From NCBI GenBank assembly GCA_965262785.1, contig OZ253559.1:3472001-3536000 (forward strand): 64,000 nucleotides of DNA. Reading direction: 5' to 3'. Positions 35,232 through 44,230 of the stretch are shown here, in pieces (position 1 is the first letter of the stretch; the number at the start of each line of letters is the position of its first letter). Source of the DNA: G965218495 sp965262785. GTDB lineage: Bacteria; Bacteroidota; Rhodothermia; Rhodothermales; Bin80. The notes beneath the pieces are model-generated. The model was not told the DNA's origin. It worked only from the letters and a program-made list of their open reading frames with translations, and searched no databases. A program made the position numbers and the translations under genes.

Positions 35232-36685
35232 TGCGCGCCATTCTGTCCAAAGTCTTTTCAACCCAGGGCATTCGGGGTCCGGTGGTGACCCTCATGTCGG
35301 GGTCCTCCGTCATCCTTGGCATCGCGTTTCTGGCGCAGCCCATCCTATCGCGCCTGTACACGGAGGAGCAGTTTGGCGTCTACGGGTACTTCGCGTTCCT
35401 CATGGCGATACTTATCACGTTCACGTCACTTCGCTATGAAGATGCCCTGATGCTGCCGGATAAGGACCAGGACGCGGGTGTCGTGGTGTGGCTGGGACTT
35501 GTGGTCTTGCTGTTTTTTGCCACGCTGGCTGCCGTGCTCTCGATCTGGCGCACTGAAATCGCAATGATGGCAAGAAAGCCGGCGGTGGCTCCCTACCTAT
35601 TGCTTGTACCCGTGGCGCTCTTGGCTATGCGGGGCACCAAGCTGGCCGAGCTTTGGCTGACGCGAAAGCGATCGTTTCGGGCCATCAGTGCCAGCCAGGT
35701 GGCCAATGCGGCAACGATGAATTCTTCCCGGGTTGCGGTGGGCATCCCGCCGATCAGCGCGGGCACAGAAGGCCTGGTTGGCGGCCACATCGCGGGCAAC
35801 ATGGTGCCGCTGCTCATCTTGGGCACCATCATTGTGCGACGTAGCGGAAAGTTGCTGCGAAGCGCCTTCAGCTGGCGCGGGATTTGGAGCGCCGCCAAGC
35901 GATACCGGCGATTCCCGCTTTTTTCCACTCCGTCGTCGCTTACGGCGTCGCTGGTAATGCGCGCACCCCTCTTCGCTATCCCGGTGTATTTCGGGGCGCG
36001 CGAGGAAGTGATCACCGGGCTGTTTTTTTTTGCATTCAGCAACGTCTCAATCCCCCTTTCCTTCTTTTCGCGCGCGGTAGCTCAGGTATTCTTTGTTAGT
36101 GCTGTAGAGGCTCATGCGAACCGACGCCTCCATGTCATAACCGAGGGCGTGCACCGTCGTCTGGTGATGGTGATGCTCTTTCCAGCGCTGGTCATCCTGG
36201 TTTGCGGCCCGGACATCTTTGCGGTAGTGTTTGGCAGTAAGTGGCACGAAGCGGGGGTCTATGCGCAGTACCTTGTGCCGTGGCTGTTTATGGGATCTAT
36301 CTGCTCACCGCTGACGCGCATCTTTGACATCACTCGGCGGCAGCGACTTGACTTTGCTATGGGTCTTGTATCCTTTGTAATCGTGGCAGCGGCACTGCTG
36401 ATTGGCGGCCTTTCGGACAACATTAAGACATTCCTGCTGTGCCTGTGCCTGGGCGGTTGTCTGGGGCGACTGGCGCAGCTTTCCGTTCTCTCCAACTTGG
36501 CGAACGTGCGTCCCACCAAGATCCTTGCCCCGTATGTTCGCTACCTCGTTTATTCTCTTCCGGGCCTCGCGCTCATGACTGGAACGTTGCAGCTGGGCCA
36601 GCCAAGACTCACGCTTGTGGCCAGTATAGTAGCGACTGCAATATATGGCGCTTTGCTGCTCTGGAAGGAAAAGCTGTTTACGTAG
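35231..36685 (+). CDS. Polysaccharide flippase (Wzx/MATE-like, oligosaccharide transporter)
   Basis: 484 residues; the start is the ATG at 35231, overlapping the upstream stop (TGATG), and a TTG three bases earlier is possible. Roughly 12-14 hydrophobic helices are present. The N-terminal GSSVILGIAFLAQPILSRLY...EEQFGVYGYFAFLMAILITF is the classic Wzx/RfbX opening, and the middle FGSKWHEAGVYAQYLVPWLF is also typical. It would flip lipid-linked oligosaccharide units across the inner membrane for surface polysaccharide assembly. No polymerase or ligase gene is visible nearby. Confidence 0.85.
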   Translation: MRAILSKVFSTQGIRGPVVTLMSGSSVILGIAFLAQPILSRLYTEEQFGVYGYFAFLMAILITFTSLRYEDALMLPDKDQDAGVVVWLGLVVLLFFATLAAVLSIWRTEIAMMARKPAVAPYLLLVPVALLAMRGTKLAELWLTRKRSFRAISASQVANAATMNSSRVAVGIPPISAGTEGLVGGHIAGNMVPLLILGTIIVRRSGKLLRSAFSWRGIWSAAKRYRRFPLFSTPSSLTASLVMRAPLFAIPVYFGAREEVITGLFFFAFSNVSIPLSFFSRAVAQVFFVSAVEAHANRRLHVITEGVHRRLVMVMLFPALVILVCGPDIFAVVFGSKWHEAGVYAQYLVPWLFMGSICSPLTRIFDITRRQRLDFAMGLVSFVIVAAALLIGGLSDNIKTFLLCLCLGGCLGRLAQLSVLSNLANVRPTKILAPYVRYLVYSLPGLALMTGTLQLGQPRLTLVASIVATAIYGALLLWKEKLFT

Positions 36686-37114
36686 CAGCGGTTTGAAGGC
36701 TGACTGTATAATCCCCACTACGCAGGTGCTTGCCACCGGCAGGACCAATGCGCGGTGCCTGATTTTTCGCTACGCTGATACGGGCGGCACACTGATCCTA
36801 GTTCGCTGCGAGGCTTGCGCGCCACCCAAGGCTCCCATGGCTGCTCGTTGGCGGGCAGGTAACCGGAACAGGCCCTGACTTTGTCCACGGCGGAATCAGT
36901 TGGCACTGCATTGGTGAGCCTTGCCAAATGACCTATGAAATAGTCCGTTGCAATGAAGCAAATACGCCAGTCCATTAATATCCGAGGGCAACGTGCTCCA
37001 TGCCACCACGCCGGCAGTTCCTGAGACTTTTACCAACCAATTGATAGCGCTTAGCGTTAAATTTTCCAGGCCGCAGACCAATTCCCAAGCTGCCATGCTC
37101 AGTGCCAGGCGCCT
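36686..37114. other. Gene-free gap of about 430 bases
   Basis: This spacer between the flippase gene and the M20 hydrolase gene has no frame with protein-like composition, no tRNA-like fold and no strong terminator that I could see. It may hold promoter elements for the downstream gene, but I cannot point to a convincing one. Confidence 0.4.
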
Positions 37115-38356
37115 ATGAAGGACAATTCCCTGCCGGATACTACATCCGCGCCGCAGAGTGGGTCTCCTCCGGAGCACGGGGTCCAACTGCATCCAGGTCT
37201 TCCAAAGCTACTGCACGACACGCGTCGCGCGCTGCACGCACGCCCGGAGCTCGGATTTCAGGAAGATGCTACCGCACGCTTTTTACACGCGCTCCTCGTT
37301 TCACGTGGACTGGAGATAAGGGGACCATTGGCACATACCGGTTTCTATGTTGACATAGTGGGTGCTCACGCGGGACCGAAGGTGGGGTATCGCGCAGACA
37401 TGGATGGCTTACCCATTCGTGACGCCAAGCAGGTGCCGTATGCTTCCAAGAATGACGGCGTTGCCCATGCGTGCGGCCATGACGCGCACATGGCCATTGG
37501 GGTAGGGGTCGCCCTGACGCTGCAGCGGTTGCGGAAATCTCTGCACGGCACGGTGCGGGTCTTCTTCCAGCCCAACGAAGAAGGTGTGCCTAGCGGATCT
37601 GTCTCGATGGTACGAGAAGGTATCCTGAACGGCTTGGAGGCGGTGTATTGCATCCACGTAGACCCCACCTTGGACGTTGGCACATACGGGCTCCGTGACG
37701 GAACCGTGACGGCCTCGTCCGATCGGTTTCGCGTGCGCCTGTGCGGACCTGCTACCGGCCACTCCGCCAGACCACACCAGTCCAAGGACACCATTTGGAT
37801 CGCTACGCTGCTCCTGCAGACTTTTTATCAGCTTGTCGGCCGCGTCACTGACGCACGCAGCGCAGGTGTACTTACCGTCTGCATCTTTAAGGGCGGTACG
37901 GCCCACAATGTGATCCCTAGCGAAGTGGAGTTTGAAGGAAGCCTGCGCTTTTTGAACGACGACGATCGGGCCTACACGAAGCTGTACATGCGACGTGCAG
38001 CCGAGCAATTCGCCGCGCTGCATGACCTCAAGATCAGTCTTGAGTTTCGCAGCAACCTGCCAAGCATCATCAATGACCATCGATTGGTGAGTCACGTGCG
38101 CGACGTTATCCTCCATCTTTTTTCGGATTCCGCCCTATTCGAAGTCCCAGTGGCCAGCATGGGAGCAGAGGATTTCGCCAACTACCTGGAGTACGTTCCC
38201 GGTATCCTTTTGCGCGTGGGCACACGCAGCAACCGGCACACCAGCTTCCCGCTGCATGACGCCAAGTTCGATATGGACGAAGCGGCCTTGGCCCCAACTG
38301 TTCAGCTTATGTGTTCGGCACTCATTGGCCACCTTCAGCAGCGGATCCTCGAATAG
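37115..38356 (+). CDS. M20-family amidohydrolase (amino-acylase/hippuricase-like)
   Basis: 413 residues. Metal-binding and catalytic motifs of the M20D group: RRALHARPELGFQE, GYRADMDGLPI, ACGHDAHMAIGVG, FFQPNEEGVPSGSVSMVREG, CIHVDPTLDVGTYGLRDG and, near the end, ASMGAEDFANYLEYVPG. The central GGTAHNVIPSEVEFEGSLR is the lid/dimerisation region. Such enzymes hydrolyse N-acyl amino acids or related amides. The real start could be the ATG at 37115; no strong ribosome site is visible. It is not obviously coupled to its neighbours. Confidence 0.9.
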   Translation: MKDNSLPDTTSAPQSGSPPEHGVQLHPGLPKLLHDTRRALHARPELGFQEDATARFLHALLVSRGLEIRGPLAHTGFYVDIVGAHAGPKVGYRADMDGLPIRDAKQVPYASKNDGVAHACGHDAHMAIGVGVALTLQRLRKSLHGTVRVFFQPNEEGVPSGSVSMVREGILNGLEAVYCIHVDPTLDVGTYGLRDGTVTASSDRFRVRLCGPATGHSARPHQSKDTIWIATLLLQTFYQLVGRVTDARSAGVLTVCIFKGGTAHNVIPSEVEFEGSLRFLNDDDRAYTKLYMRRAAEQFAALHDLKISLEFRSNLPSIINDHRLVSHVRDVILHLFSDSALFEVPVASMGAEDFANYLEYVPGILLRVGTRSNRHTSFPLHDAKFDMDEAALAPTVQLMCSALIGHLQQRILE

Positions 38357-38454
38357 GCACCTTGATTCGGACGTGGCTATATTCCCTCGTAGGCAATGCA
38401 TGGAACTGGTCCAACGCGAACTTCGTATAGGGCCCCAATCTGGTCCCTCTCTAG

Positions 38455-38808
38455 ATGAATGATACCGGTACAGCAAGTGGATCGCCGGTGCAGCTCAGCC
38501 CGCGTGCGCACTCGGAAGTAGCCCGTATCTTTGAAGCCCAAGCTATCCCTGAAGGCTACGGCCTTCGCGTCGGCGTCCGTGGCGGGGGATGCTCCGGAAT
38601 GAGTTACATACTTGGATTCGACAAGCTGCGGGAGCATGACATCACGTTTGACGCAAACGGTGTCGTTTTGTATATAGACAAACGGCATGGCTTGTACCTG
38701 ATGGGCACAACCATCGACTTTCATGATGGATTGAATGCCCGCGGGTTCGTGTTTGTCAACCCAAACGCGACGCAGACGTGCGGGTGCGGCTCCAGTTTTG
38801 CGGCGTGA
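38455..38808 (+). CDS. HesB/IscA-type iron-sulfur cluster assembly protein
   Basis: 117 residues. The A-type carrier layout is complete: GGGCSGMSYILGFDK with the first conserved cysteine, IDFHDGLNARGFVFVNP, and C-terminal CGCGSSF with the two further cysteines, so all three cluster ligands are present. Such proteins hold and hand on nascent Fe-S clusters. clpC begins 30 bases downstream in the same direction. Confidence 0.93.
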   Translation: MNDTGTASGSPVQLSPRAHSEVARIFEAQAIPEGYGLRVGVRGGGCSGMSYILGFDKLREHDITFDANGVVLYIDKRHGLYLMGTTIDFHDGLNARGFVFVNPNATQTCGCGSSFAA

Positions 38809-38838
38809 CGGCCCTAGCAGACCTATCCAGAAGAAGTT

Positions 38839-41367
38839 ATGGACGGTAACTTTTCCAATCGAGTTCGGGATGTCATCTCCTATAGCCGTGAAGAGGCCAT
38901 GCGGCTTGGGCACGACTACATTGGTACCGAGCACCTCCTGCTCGGCATCATTCGAGAGGGAGAAGGGATAGCCGTCAAGATTCTGCGGAACTTGGGATGC
39001 GATCTGTACAAACTTAAGAAGGCTATCGAAGAAACCGTTCGCAGTGCTGGCGGGATGCTGCAGGCAGGAGGTAACCTTCCCCTGACCAAGCAGGCGGAAA
39101 AGGTCTTGAAGATCACCTACCTCGAAGCTAAGCTTTACAAATCCGACGTCATTGGGACCGAACATCTCCTGCTGAGCCTGCTAAGGGACGACGAGAATAT
39201 CGCCGCACAAATCCTTCAGCAAGGATACTCCATCACTTATGACGCAATGCGGGCGGAACTCGACTCAATTAGCGGGACCAAGTCCGGAGGAGCTGGTGGC
39301 TCACAGTCCGGACGTGCTAAGTCGCAGGGCCGCGACCGCGGGCAGGACAAGACCAAGACGCCCGTTCTGGACAACTTTGGGCGAGACCTTACCAAGCTGG
39401 CGGACGATGGCAAGCTCGATCCGGTAATTGGGCGTGAACGCGAAATCGAGCGCGTAGCACAGGTCCTGAGCCGGCGCAAAAAAAACAACCCCGTCCTGAT
39501 TGGAGAGCCTGGGGTAGGCAAGACCGCCATCGCCGAAGGGCTTGCCATGCGCATCACCCAGCGAAAGGTGTCCAGAGTACTGTATGGCAAGCGGATTGTT
39601 ACGCTCGACCTGGCTGCACTGGTTGCCGGTACAAAATACCGAGGGCAATTCGAGGAGCGCATGAAGGCCGTCATGAATGAGCTTGAGAAGTGCTCCGACG
39701 TTATTCTCTTCATTGATGAGCTGCACACTATCGTGGGTGCAGGGGGTGCTTCCGGCTCGCTGGATGCATCGAACATGTTCAAGCCCGCACTAGCACGCGG
39801 CGAAATACAGTGCATCGGGGCCACCACACTGGACGAGTATCGCAAGTACATTGAAAAAGACGGAGCGCTCGACCGACGGTTTCAGAAAATTATGGTCGAC
39901 CCGTCAACGGCACAGGAAACCGTAGAGATCTTGCTTAAGATCAAGGATCGGTACGAAGAGCACCATCGCGTTCGCTACGCCGAAGATGCGCTTGCGCTTG
40001 CGGTAAAACTGTCCGAACGCTACATCTCCGACCGGTTCCTCCCGGATAAGGCCATTGACGTAATTGACGAGGCAGGCGCGCGGGTGCACCTGGCCAACAT
40101 CCGGGTACCAGAGAACATCGTTGAGCTCGAAGACGAGATTGAGCGCACCCGTAACCGCAAGAATGAGGTCGTCAAACGCCAGCGCTTCGAAGACGCAGCC
40201 AAGCTGCGCGATCGGGAGAAGAAACTTCTCGCGCAGCTTAACCTGGCCAAGCAGGCTTGGGAGCGCAAGTCAGAAGCCAGCGCGCACGAAGTCACCGTCA
40301 ACGACATTTCAGATATCGTTGCGATGATGACGGGCATCCCGGTGGATCGGATCAGCGAGCCTGAGCAGAAAAAGCTCCTTGACATGGAGGCCGCACTTTG
40401 CAAGGCCATCCTCGGGCAAGACGAGCCTATAGCGAAACTTTCCAAAGCCATCCGGCGAACACGTGCGGGCCTGAAAGATCCCAACCGCCCGATCGGGTCC
40501 TTTGTGTTCCTTGGCCCTACAGGCGTCGGCAAAACGGAGCTGGCGAAGGTACTCACGGAATACCTCTTTGACTCGCAGGATGCGCTGGTGCGCGTCGACA
40601 TGAGCGAGTACATGGAGAAGTTTGCCGTCAGCCGCCTGGTTGGCGCACCGCCAGGATACGTCGGCTACAATGAGGGCGGGCAACTAACTGAAAAGGTGCG
40701 ACGTCGGCCCTACTCTGTCGTGCTTCTTGACGAAATTGAAAAGGCGCACCCGGATGTCTTCAACATTCTGCTTCAGGTTCTGGATGACGGAATCCTGACG
40801 GACGGATCCGGCCGGCGCGTGGACTTTCGCAACACCGTCATCATTTTGACCAGCAATATTGGATCGCGAGACATTAAGGACCTCACCAAGGGCATCGGAT
40901 TCGTCAGAGACAAGAAGCCCATGGACTACGAGGCGATGAAGACCACGGTGGAGAACGCGGCCAAGAAGCTATTCAACCCTGAATTCCTCAACCGCATTGA
41001 CGACATCATCGTCTTCCGCTCCTTGGAGAAAGAACACATCTATGGGATCATCGATCTGATGGCCAAGGAGCTCTTTGGCCGTGCCATCAGCCTAGGGATT
41101 GACGTGGTCATGGACCAGAGCGCCAAGACGTTTATCGTGGACCAGGGCTATGATGTCAAATTCGGTGCCCGACCGTTGCGCAGGGCTATTCAGCGCTATG
41201 TGGAAGACCCGATGGCCGAAGCTATCCTGGGTACGGGGCTTGGAGCCGGCGACGCTATCGTGATCAGACATGCGGAGGGAGATTCTGCCCTGACGTTCGA
41301 TGTTGACAGGCGAAGTGTCAACCCCGCGACGCCGGACTCGGCCGAATTGTCAAACACCTCCCCGTAA
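38839..41367 (+). CDS. clpC: ATP-dependent Clp protease ATP-binding subunit ClpC
   Basis: 842 residues in the class I Hsp100 order: two N-terminal Clp-N repeats (REEAMRLGHDYIGTEHLLLG and LEAKLYKSDVIGTEHLLLSL), AAA domain 1 with Walker A GEPGVGKT and FIDELHTIVGAGG, a UVR/middle segment (KNEVVKRQRFEDAAKLRDRE), and AAA domain 2 with Walker A GPTGVGKT and YVGYNEGGQLTEKVRRRPYS. The short middle domain is of ClpC type, not the long ClpB type. It unfolds substrates for ClpP. A linker of charged/glycine residues at about 155-180 is longer than usual. Confidence 0.95.
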   Translation: MDGNFSNRVRDVISYSREEAMRLGHDYIGTEHLLLGIIREGEGIAVKILRNLGCDLYKLKKAIEETVRSAGGMLQAGGNLPLTKQAEKVLKITYLEAKLYKSDVIGTEHLLLSLLRDDENIAAQILQQGYSITYDAMRAELDSISGTKSGGAGGSQSGRAKSQGRDRGQDKTKTPVLDNFGRDLTKLADDGKLDPVIGREREIERVAQVLSRRKKNNPVLIGEPGVGKTAIAEGLAMRITQRKVSRVLYGKRIVTLDLAALVAGTKYRGQFEERMKAVMNELEKCSDVILFIDELHTIVGAGGASGSLDASNMFKPALARGEIQCIGATTLDEYRKYIEKDGALDRRFQKIMVDPSTAQETVEILLKIKDRYEEHHRVRYAEDALALAVKLSERYISDRFLPDKAIDVIDEAGARVHLANIRVPENIVELEDEIERTRNRKNEVVKRQRFEDAAKLRDREKKLLAQLNLAKQAWERKSEASAHEVTVNDISDIVAMMTGIPVDRISEPEQKKLLDMEAALCKAILGQDEPIAKLSKAIRRTRAGLKDPNRPIGSFVFLGPTGVGKTELAKVLTEYLFDSQDALVRVDMSEYMEKFAVSRLVGAPPGYVGYNEGGQLTEKVRRRPYSVVLLDEIEKAHPDVFNILLQVLDDGILTDGSGRRVDFRNTVIILTSNIGSRDIKDLTKGIGFVRDKKPMDYEAMKTTVENAAKKLFNPEFLNRIDDIIVFRSLEKEHIYGIIDLMAKELFGRAISLGIDVVMDQSAKTFIVDQGYDVKFGARPLRRAIQRYVEDPMAEAILGTGLGAGDAIVIRHAEGDSALTFDVDRRSVNPATPDSAELSNTSP

Positions 41368-41385
41368 GGCTTGATTGAGTGATGC

Positions 41386-41408
41386 GGCCCGCCGACAATG
41401 GCCGGGCC
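41386..41408 (+). terminator. Short GC hairpin after clpC
   Basis: GGCCCG (41386-41391) pairs with CGGGCC (41403-41408) around an 11-base loop, starting 19 bases after the clpC stop at 41367. No T-run follows and the stem is only six pairs, so it is a weak candidate terminator. Confidence 0.25.
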
Positions 41409-41438
41409 CATGAAATGGCCCTTGGCACCTGACCCCTT

Positions 41439-42530
41439 ATGACCCGGCGCGTGGCCATCGTGGGCGTAGGGCTTATTGGCGGAAGCCTGGCTCTAGCGTG
41501 GAAGGAAAGGCGCGATGACCTCCAGATAACAGGCTGGGATAAGCCCTCAGTTTTGAAGGCGGCCCTGCGTCGCAGGGCCATTGACGAGGCGGCCGCGTCG
41601 CTTGCTGAGGCGGTACAAGATGCGGACGTCGTTGTCCTTTCGGTGCCGCTCAACGCTGTAGAGCAGACGCTCGCTGACCTCGCGCCGCATGTCAGACCCG
41701 GCACACTCGTTACAGATGTCGGTTCGGTAAAAGAAAGCGTCATGACCGCGGCTAGACAGCTGCTTCCCGACGGCGTTCACTTCATTGGGGGCCACCCCAT
41801 GGCTGGAGCAGAGCAAGGCGGGCTGGCCCACGCAGACGCCTTTCTTTTTGAGAATGCCACCTACGTCCTCTGCGGACCGGAACACAGCACTGCCTATCAG
41901 GCCGCTGCCGCGCTTGCGGAGTCCACTGGGGCCCGCGTGGTCAGCTTGGATGCTGCGCAGCACGACCGCATCGCCGCTTGCGTCAGCCACCTCCCGCAGC
42001 TGATCGCTACCACCCTTGTGAATGTTGTGGCTCGCCACAGCAATGCGGACGAATCCTTCCTGCGTCTGGCTGCAGGCGGCTTCCGGGATATGACACGCAT
42101 CGCCTCTTCTCCCTTTAGCACCTGGCAGCCCATCCTCGAGGGCAACAGCATCGCGGTGCAGGAAGTGTTACAGGAATTCCTGGTGGCGTGGCAAGAGGTA
42201 TTCACGAAGTTCGCAATGGACGACATCGGTGCCCTGGGCGAAAACTTCGACTATGCCCGCGCAGTACGCAGCAGGATCCCCAAGGACTTCAAAGGGTTTC
42301 TGACGCCACTGTGTGACGTATTCGTTTATGCGGAGGACCGGCCGGGTACCCTGACTCATATTACAAGTACGTTGTTCACAAACGGTATCAATATCAAAGA
42401 CATTGAACTACTGAAGATTCGGGAAGGCACCGGGGGTGCATTCCGGATCAGCTTTATCGACGAAGCCGCCGCCGATGCGGCAGTCGCCGCACTGAACGGG
42501 GCTGGCTGCCGCGCGTACAGGCTCGCCTGA
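41439..42530 (+). CDS. tyrA: Prephenate dehydrogenase with ACT domain
   Basis: 363 residues. N-terminal Rossmann dinucleotide motif VAIVGVGLIGGSLALAW, then VTDVGSVKESVM, FIGGHPMAGAEQGGLAHAD (catalytic-site motif) and the helical domain with QHDRIAACVSHLPQLIATTL. The last ~75 residues (LCDVFVYAEDRPGTLTHITS and onward) are an ACT domain expected to sense tyrosine. It converts prephenate to 4-hydroxyphenylpyruvate. gcvT follows after 12 bases. Confidence 0.93.
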   Translation: MTRRVAIVGVGLIGGSLALAWKERRDDLQITGWDKPSVLKAALRRRAIDEAAASLAEAVQDADVVVLSVPLNAVEQTLADLAPHVRPGTLVTDVGSVKESVMTAARQLLPDGVHFIGGHPMAGAEQGGLAHADAFLFENATYVLCGPEHSTAYQAAAALAESTGARVVSLDAAQHDRIAACVSHLPQLIATTLVNVVARHSNADESFLRLAAGGFRDMTRIASSPFSTWQPILEGNSIAVQEVLQEFLVAWQEVFTKFAMDDIGALGENFDYARAVRSRIPKDFKGFLTPLCDVFVYAEDRPGTLTHITSTLFTNGINIKDIELLKIREGTGGAFRISFIDEAAADAAVAALNGAGCRAYRLA

Positions 42531-42542
42531 CTACGCAACGCT

Positions 42543-43646
42543 ATGCTCAAGAGAACGGAACTGCACGACAAGCACGTGGAGCTGGGCGCACGCATGACCG
42601 GCTTCGCCGGCTACAACATGCCGGTACAATACTCGGGCATCAAGGCCGAGCATCATGCCGTACGGAAGGCTGCCGGACTCTTTGACGTCAGCCACATGGG
42701 GGAAGTGTTCGTGATGGGTCCCCATGCCGCCACGTTCGTGCAGCACCTGATAACGAATGACGTTACGAAGCTGCAGAATGGGCGTGCGCTCTACTCCGTC
42801 ATGTGCAACGTTGAGGGAGGCATTATTGACGACCTTCTTGTGTACCGCCTGCGAGAAGATGCCTACATGCTGGTAGTCAATGCCGCCAACATCGAGTCTG
42901 ACTTTGCCTGGATGGAGGCGAATAACCCAATGGGTGCCGCGCTGCATAACACCTCGGAGTACATTGCCCTGCTTGCCCTCCAGGGGCCGCGCTCGCTTGA
43001 CATCATGCAAGAGCTGACCGACATCTCCGTGTACGAAATCCCGTACTACCACTTTGTTCGCCCGGCCCCGGGCACATTCTTCGGGTGCGAAAAGGCGATC
43101 GTCTCGCGTACAGGCTATACGGGCGAAATAGGGCTGGAGCTCTATGTCGAGCGCGAACGAGCAGCACTCGTGTGGGATGCCATCATGGAAGCAGGCGCAC
43201 CCAAAGGGCTGTTGCCCGCTGGGCTGGGTGCTCGAGACACACTCCGCCTTGAGGCCGGCTTCTGCCTCTATGGGCACGAACTGGACACGAACACTAACCC
43301 TTATGAGGCGCGGCTGGGCTGGGTCACCAAGCTCGCTAAAGGCCCATTCATCGGCTGCGAAGCGCTGAAAGCTGTGAAAGCCAGCGGGCCAGCACGGGTG
43401 CTGATTGGCCTGGTTATGGAACAGCGGGGCATCCCGCGCCAAGGCTACCGCGTTATGGATCAGCAGGGCCTCGTCATTGGGATGGTCACCAGTGGCTCGC
43501 ACTCTCCAGAACTGGGAAAAGGCATAGCGCTGGCTTATGTCACCAACCGCACTGACTTTACCACGCCGGGCAACGCCCTAGGCGTAGCCGTGCGCGGCAG
43601 GACGCTGGCAGCACGGGTGGTCAAGCCGCCGTTTCATAAGCCTTGA
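42543..43646 (+). CDS. gcvT: Glycine cleavage system T protein (aminomethyltransferase)
   Basis: 367 residues. Family motifs: MTGFAGYNMPVQYSGIKAEH, GLFDVSHMGEVFVMGPHAA, LVVNAANIESDFAWM, VSRTGYTGEIGLELYVERE and LGARDTLRLEAGFCLYGHEL. It moves the aminomethyl carbon of glycine from the H protein to tetrahydrofolate. The other glycine-cleavage genes (gcvH, gcvP) are not in the window. It follows tyrA closely on the same strand. Confidence 0.95.
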   Translation: MLKRTELHDKHVELGARMTGFAGYNMPVQYSGIKAEHHAVRKAAGLFDVSHMGEVFVMGPHAATFVQHLITNDVTKLQNGRALYSVMCNVEGGIIDDLLVYRLREDAYMLVVNAANIESDFAWMEANNPMGAALHNTSEYIALLALQGPRSLDIMQELTDISVYEIPYYHFVRPAPGTFFGCEKAIVSRTGYTGEIGLELYVERERAALVWDAIMEAGAPKGLLPAGLGARDTLRLEAGFCLYGHELDTNTNPYEARLGWVTKLAKGPFIGCEALKAVKASGPARVLIGLVMEQRGIPRQGYRVMDQQGLVIGMVTSGSHSPELGKGIALAYVTNRTDFTTPGNALGVAVRGRTLAARVVKPPFHKP

Positions 43647-44230
43647 CCTCGCATGCGCCCTGGAATTCTCCTATTGACTCCGTACACCTTCGTGAATTGG
43701 GCATGAGATTCGTAGAAGATCACGCTGACGATTGGTTCGAGGTCAACCACACCTGAAGACTGGATATGGAGCGTTTCAGGGGTACTTGGGTGGTTTGGAC
43801 GAGGCAATACACGTAGGCTGTTTTGACACCCACCTTTCCCTCGGAGGCACATCTCAGTTGACGCTGTTTCCCTTTGGTGAATCGAGCCTGCATATGTGTG
43901 GATCAACCCTTCTGGGAGATCCACCATGTTTTGGGTTGCCGCAGAATGCGCGGTCGGGGCCCGAAGAGGAACGCCGGCAGGCTGCGCACTGTTTGCAACG
44001 GCCTATTTTTCTTCAAGGCATAGAGCAAGAACTGACGATGCGTACAGCTTGGGAATACGGGTAAGGCGCTTACCGGGCGTCGTTTCGCGGCTCAAAAAAC
44101 GCACCACCAGCGGCACGTTAGGCCCAATTCTGAGGTATAACTTGCCACTGGTTTGACCTTCTCGTTCCCACTGTGCCGCCTGGACCGCTTAAATCAGAGT
44201 ACCCTATATTCGGGCAATCCAACACCAGCG
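43647..44230. other. Gap of about 580 bases before ftsK
   Basis: No reading frame here has convincing protein character; the longest open ones change composition abruptly and lack ribosome sites. A TATATT at about 44209, some 20 bases before the ftsK ATG, might be part of its promoter, but no good partner element is spaced correctly. Confidence 0.4.

Noticed and set aside
43634..44156. Possible small genes in the gap before ftsK
   Set aside because: Frames on both strands lack ribosome sites and family-like sequence; none is better than chance.
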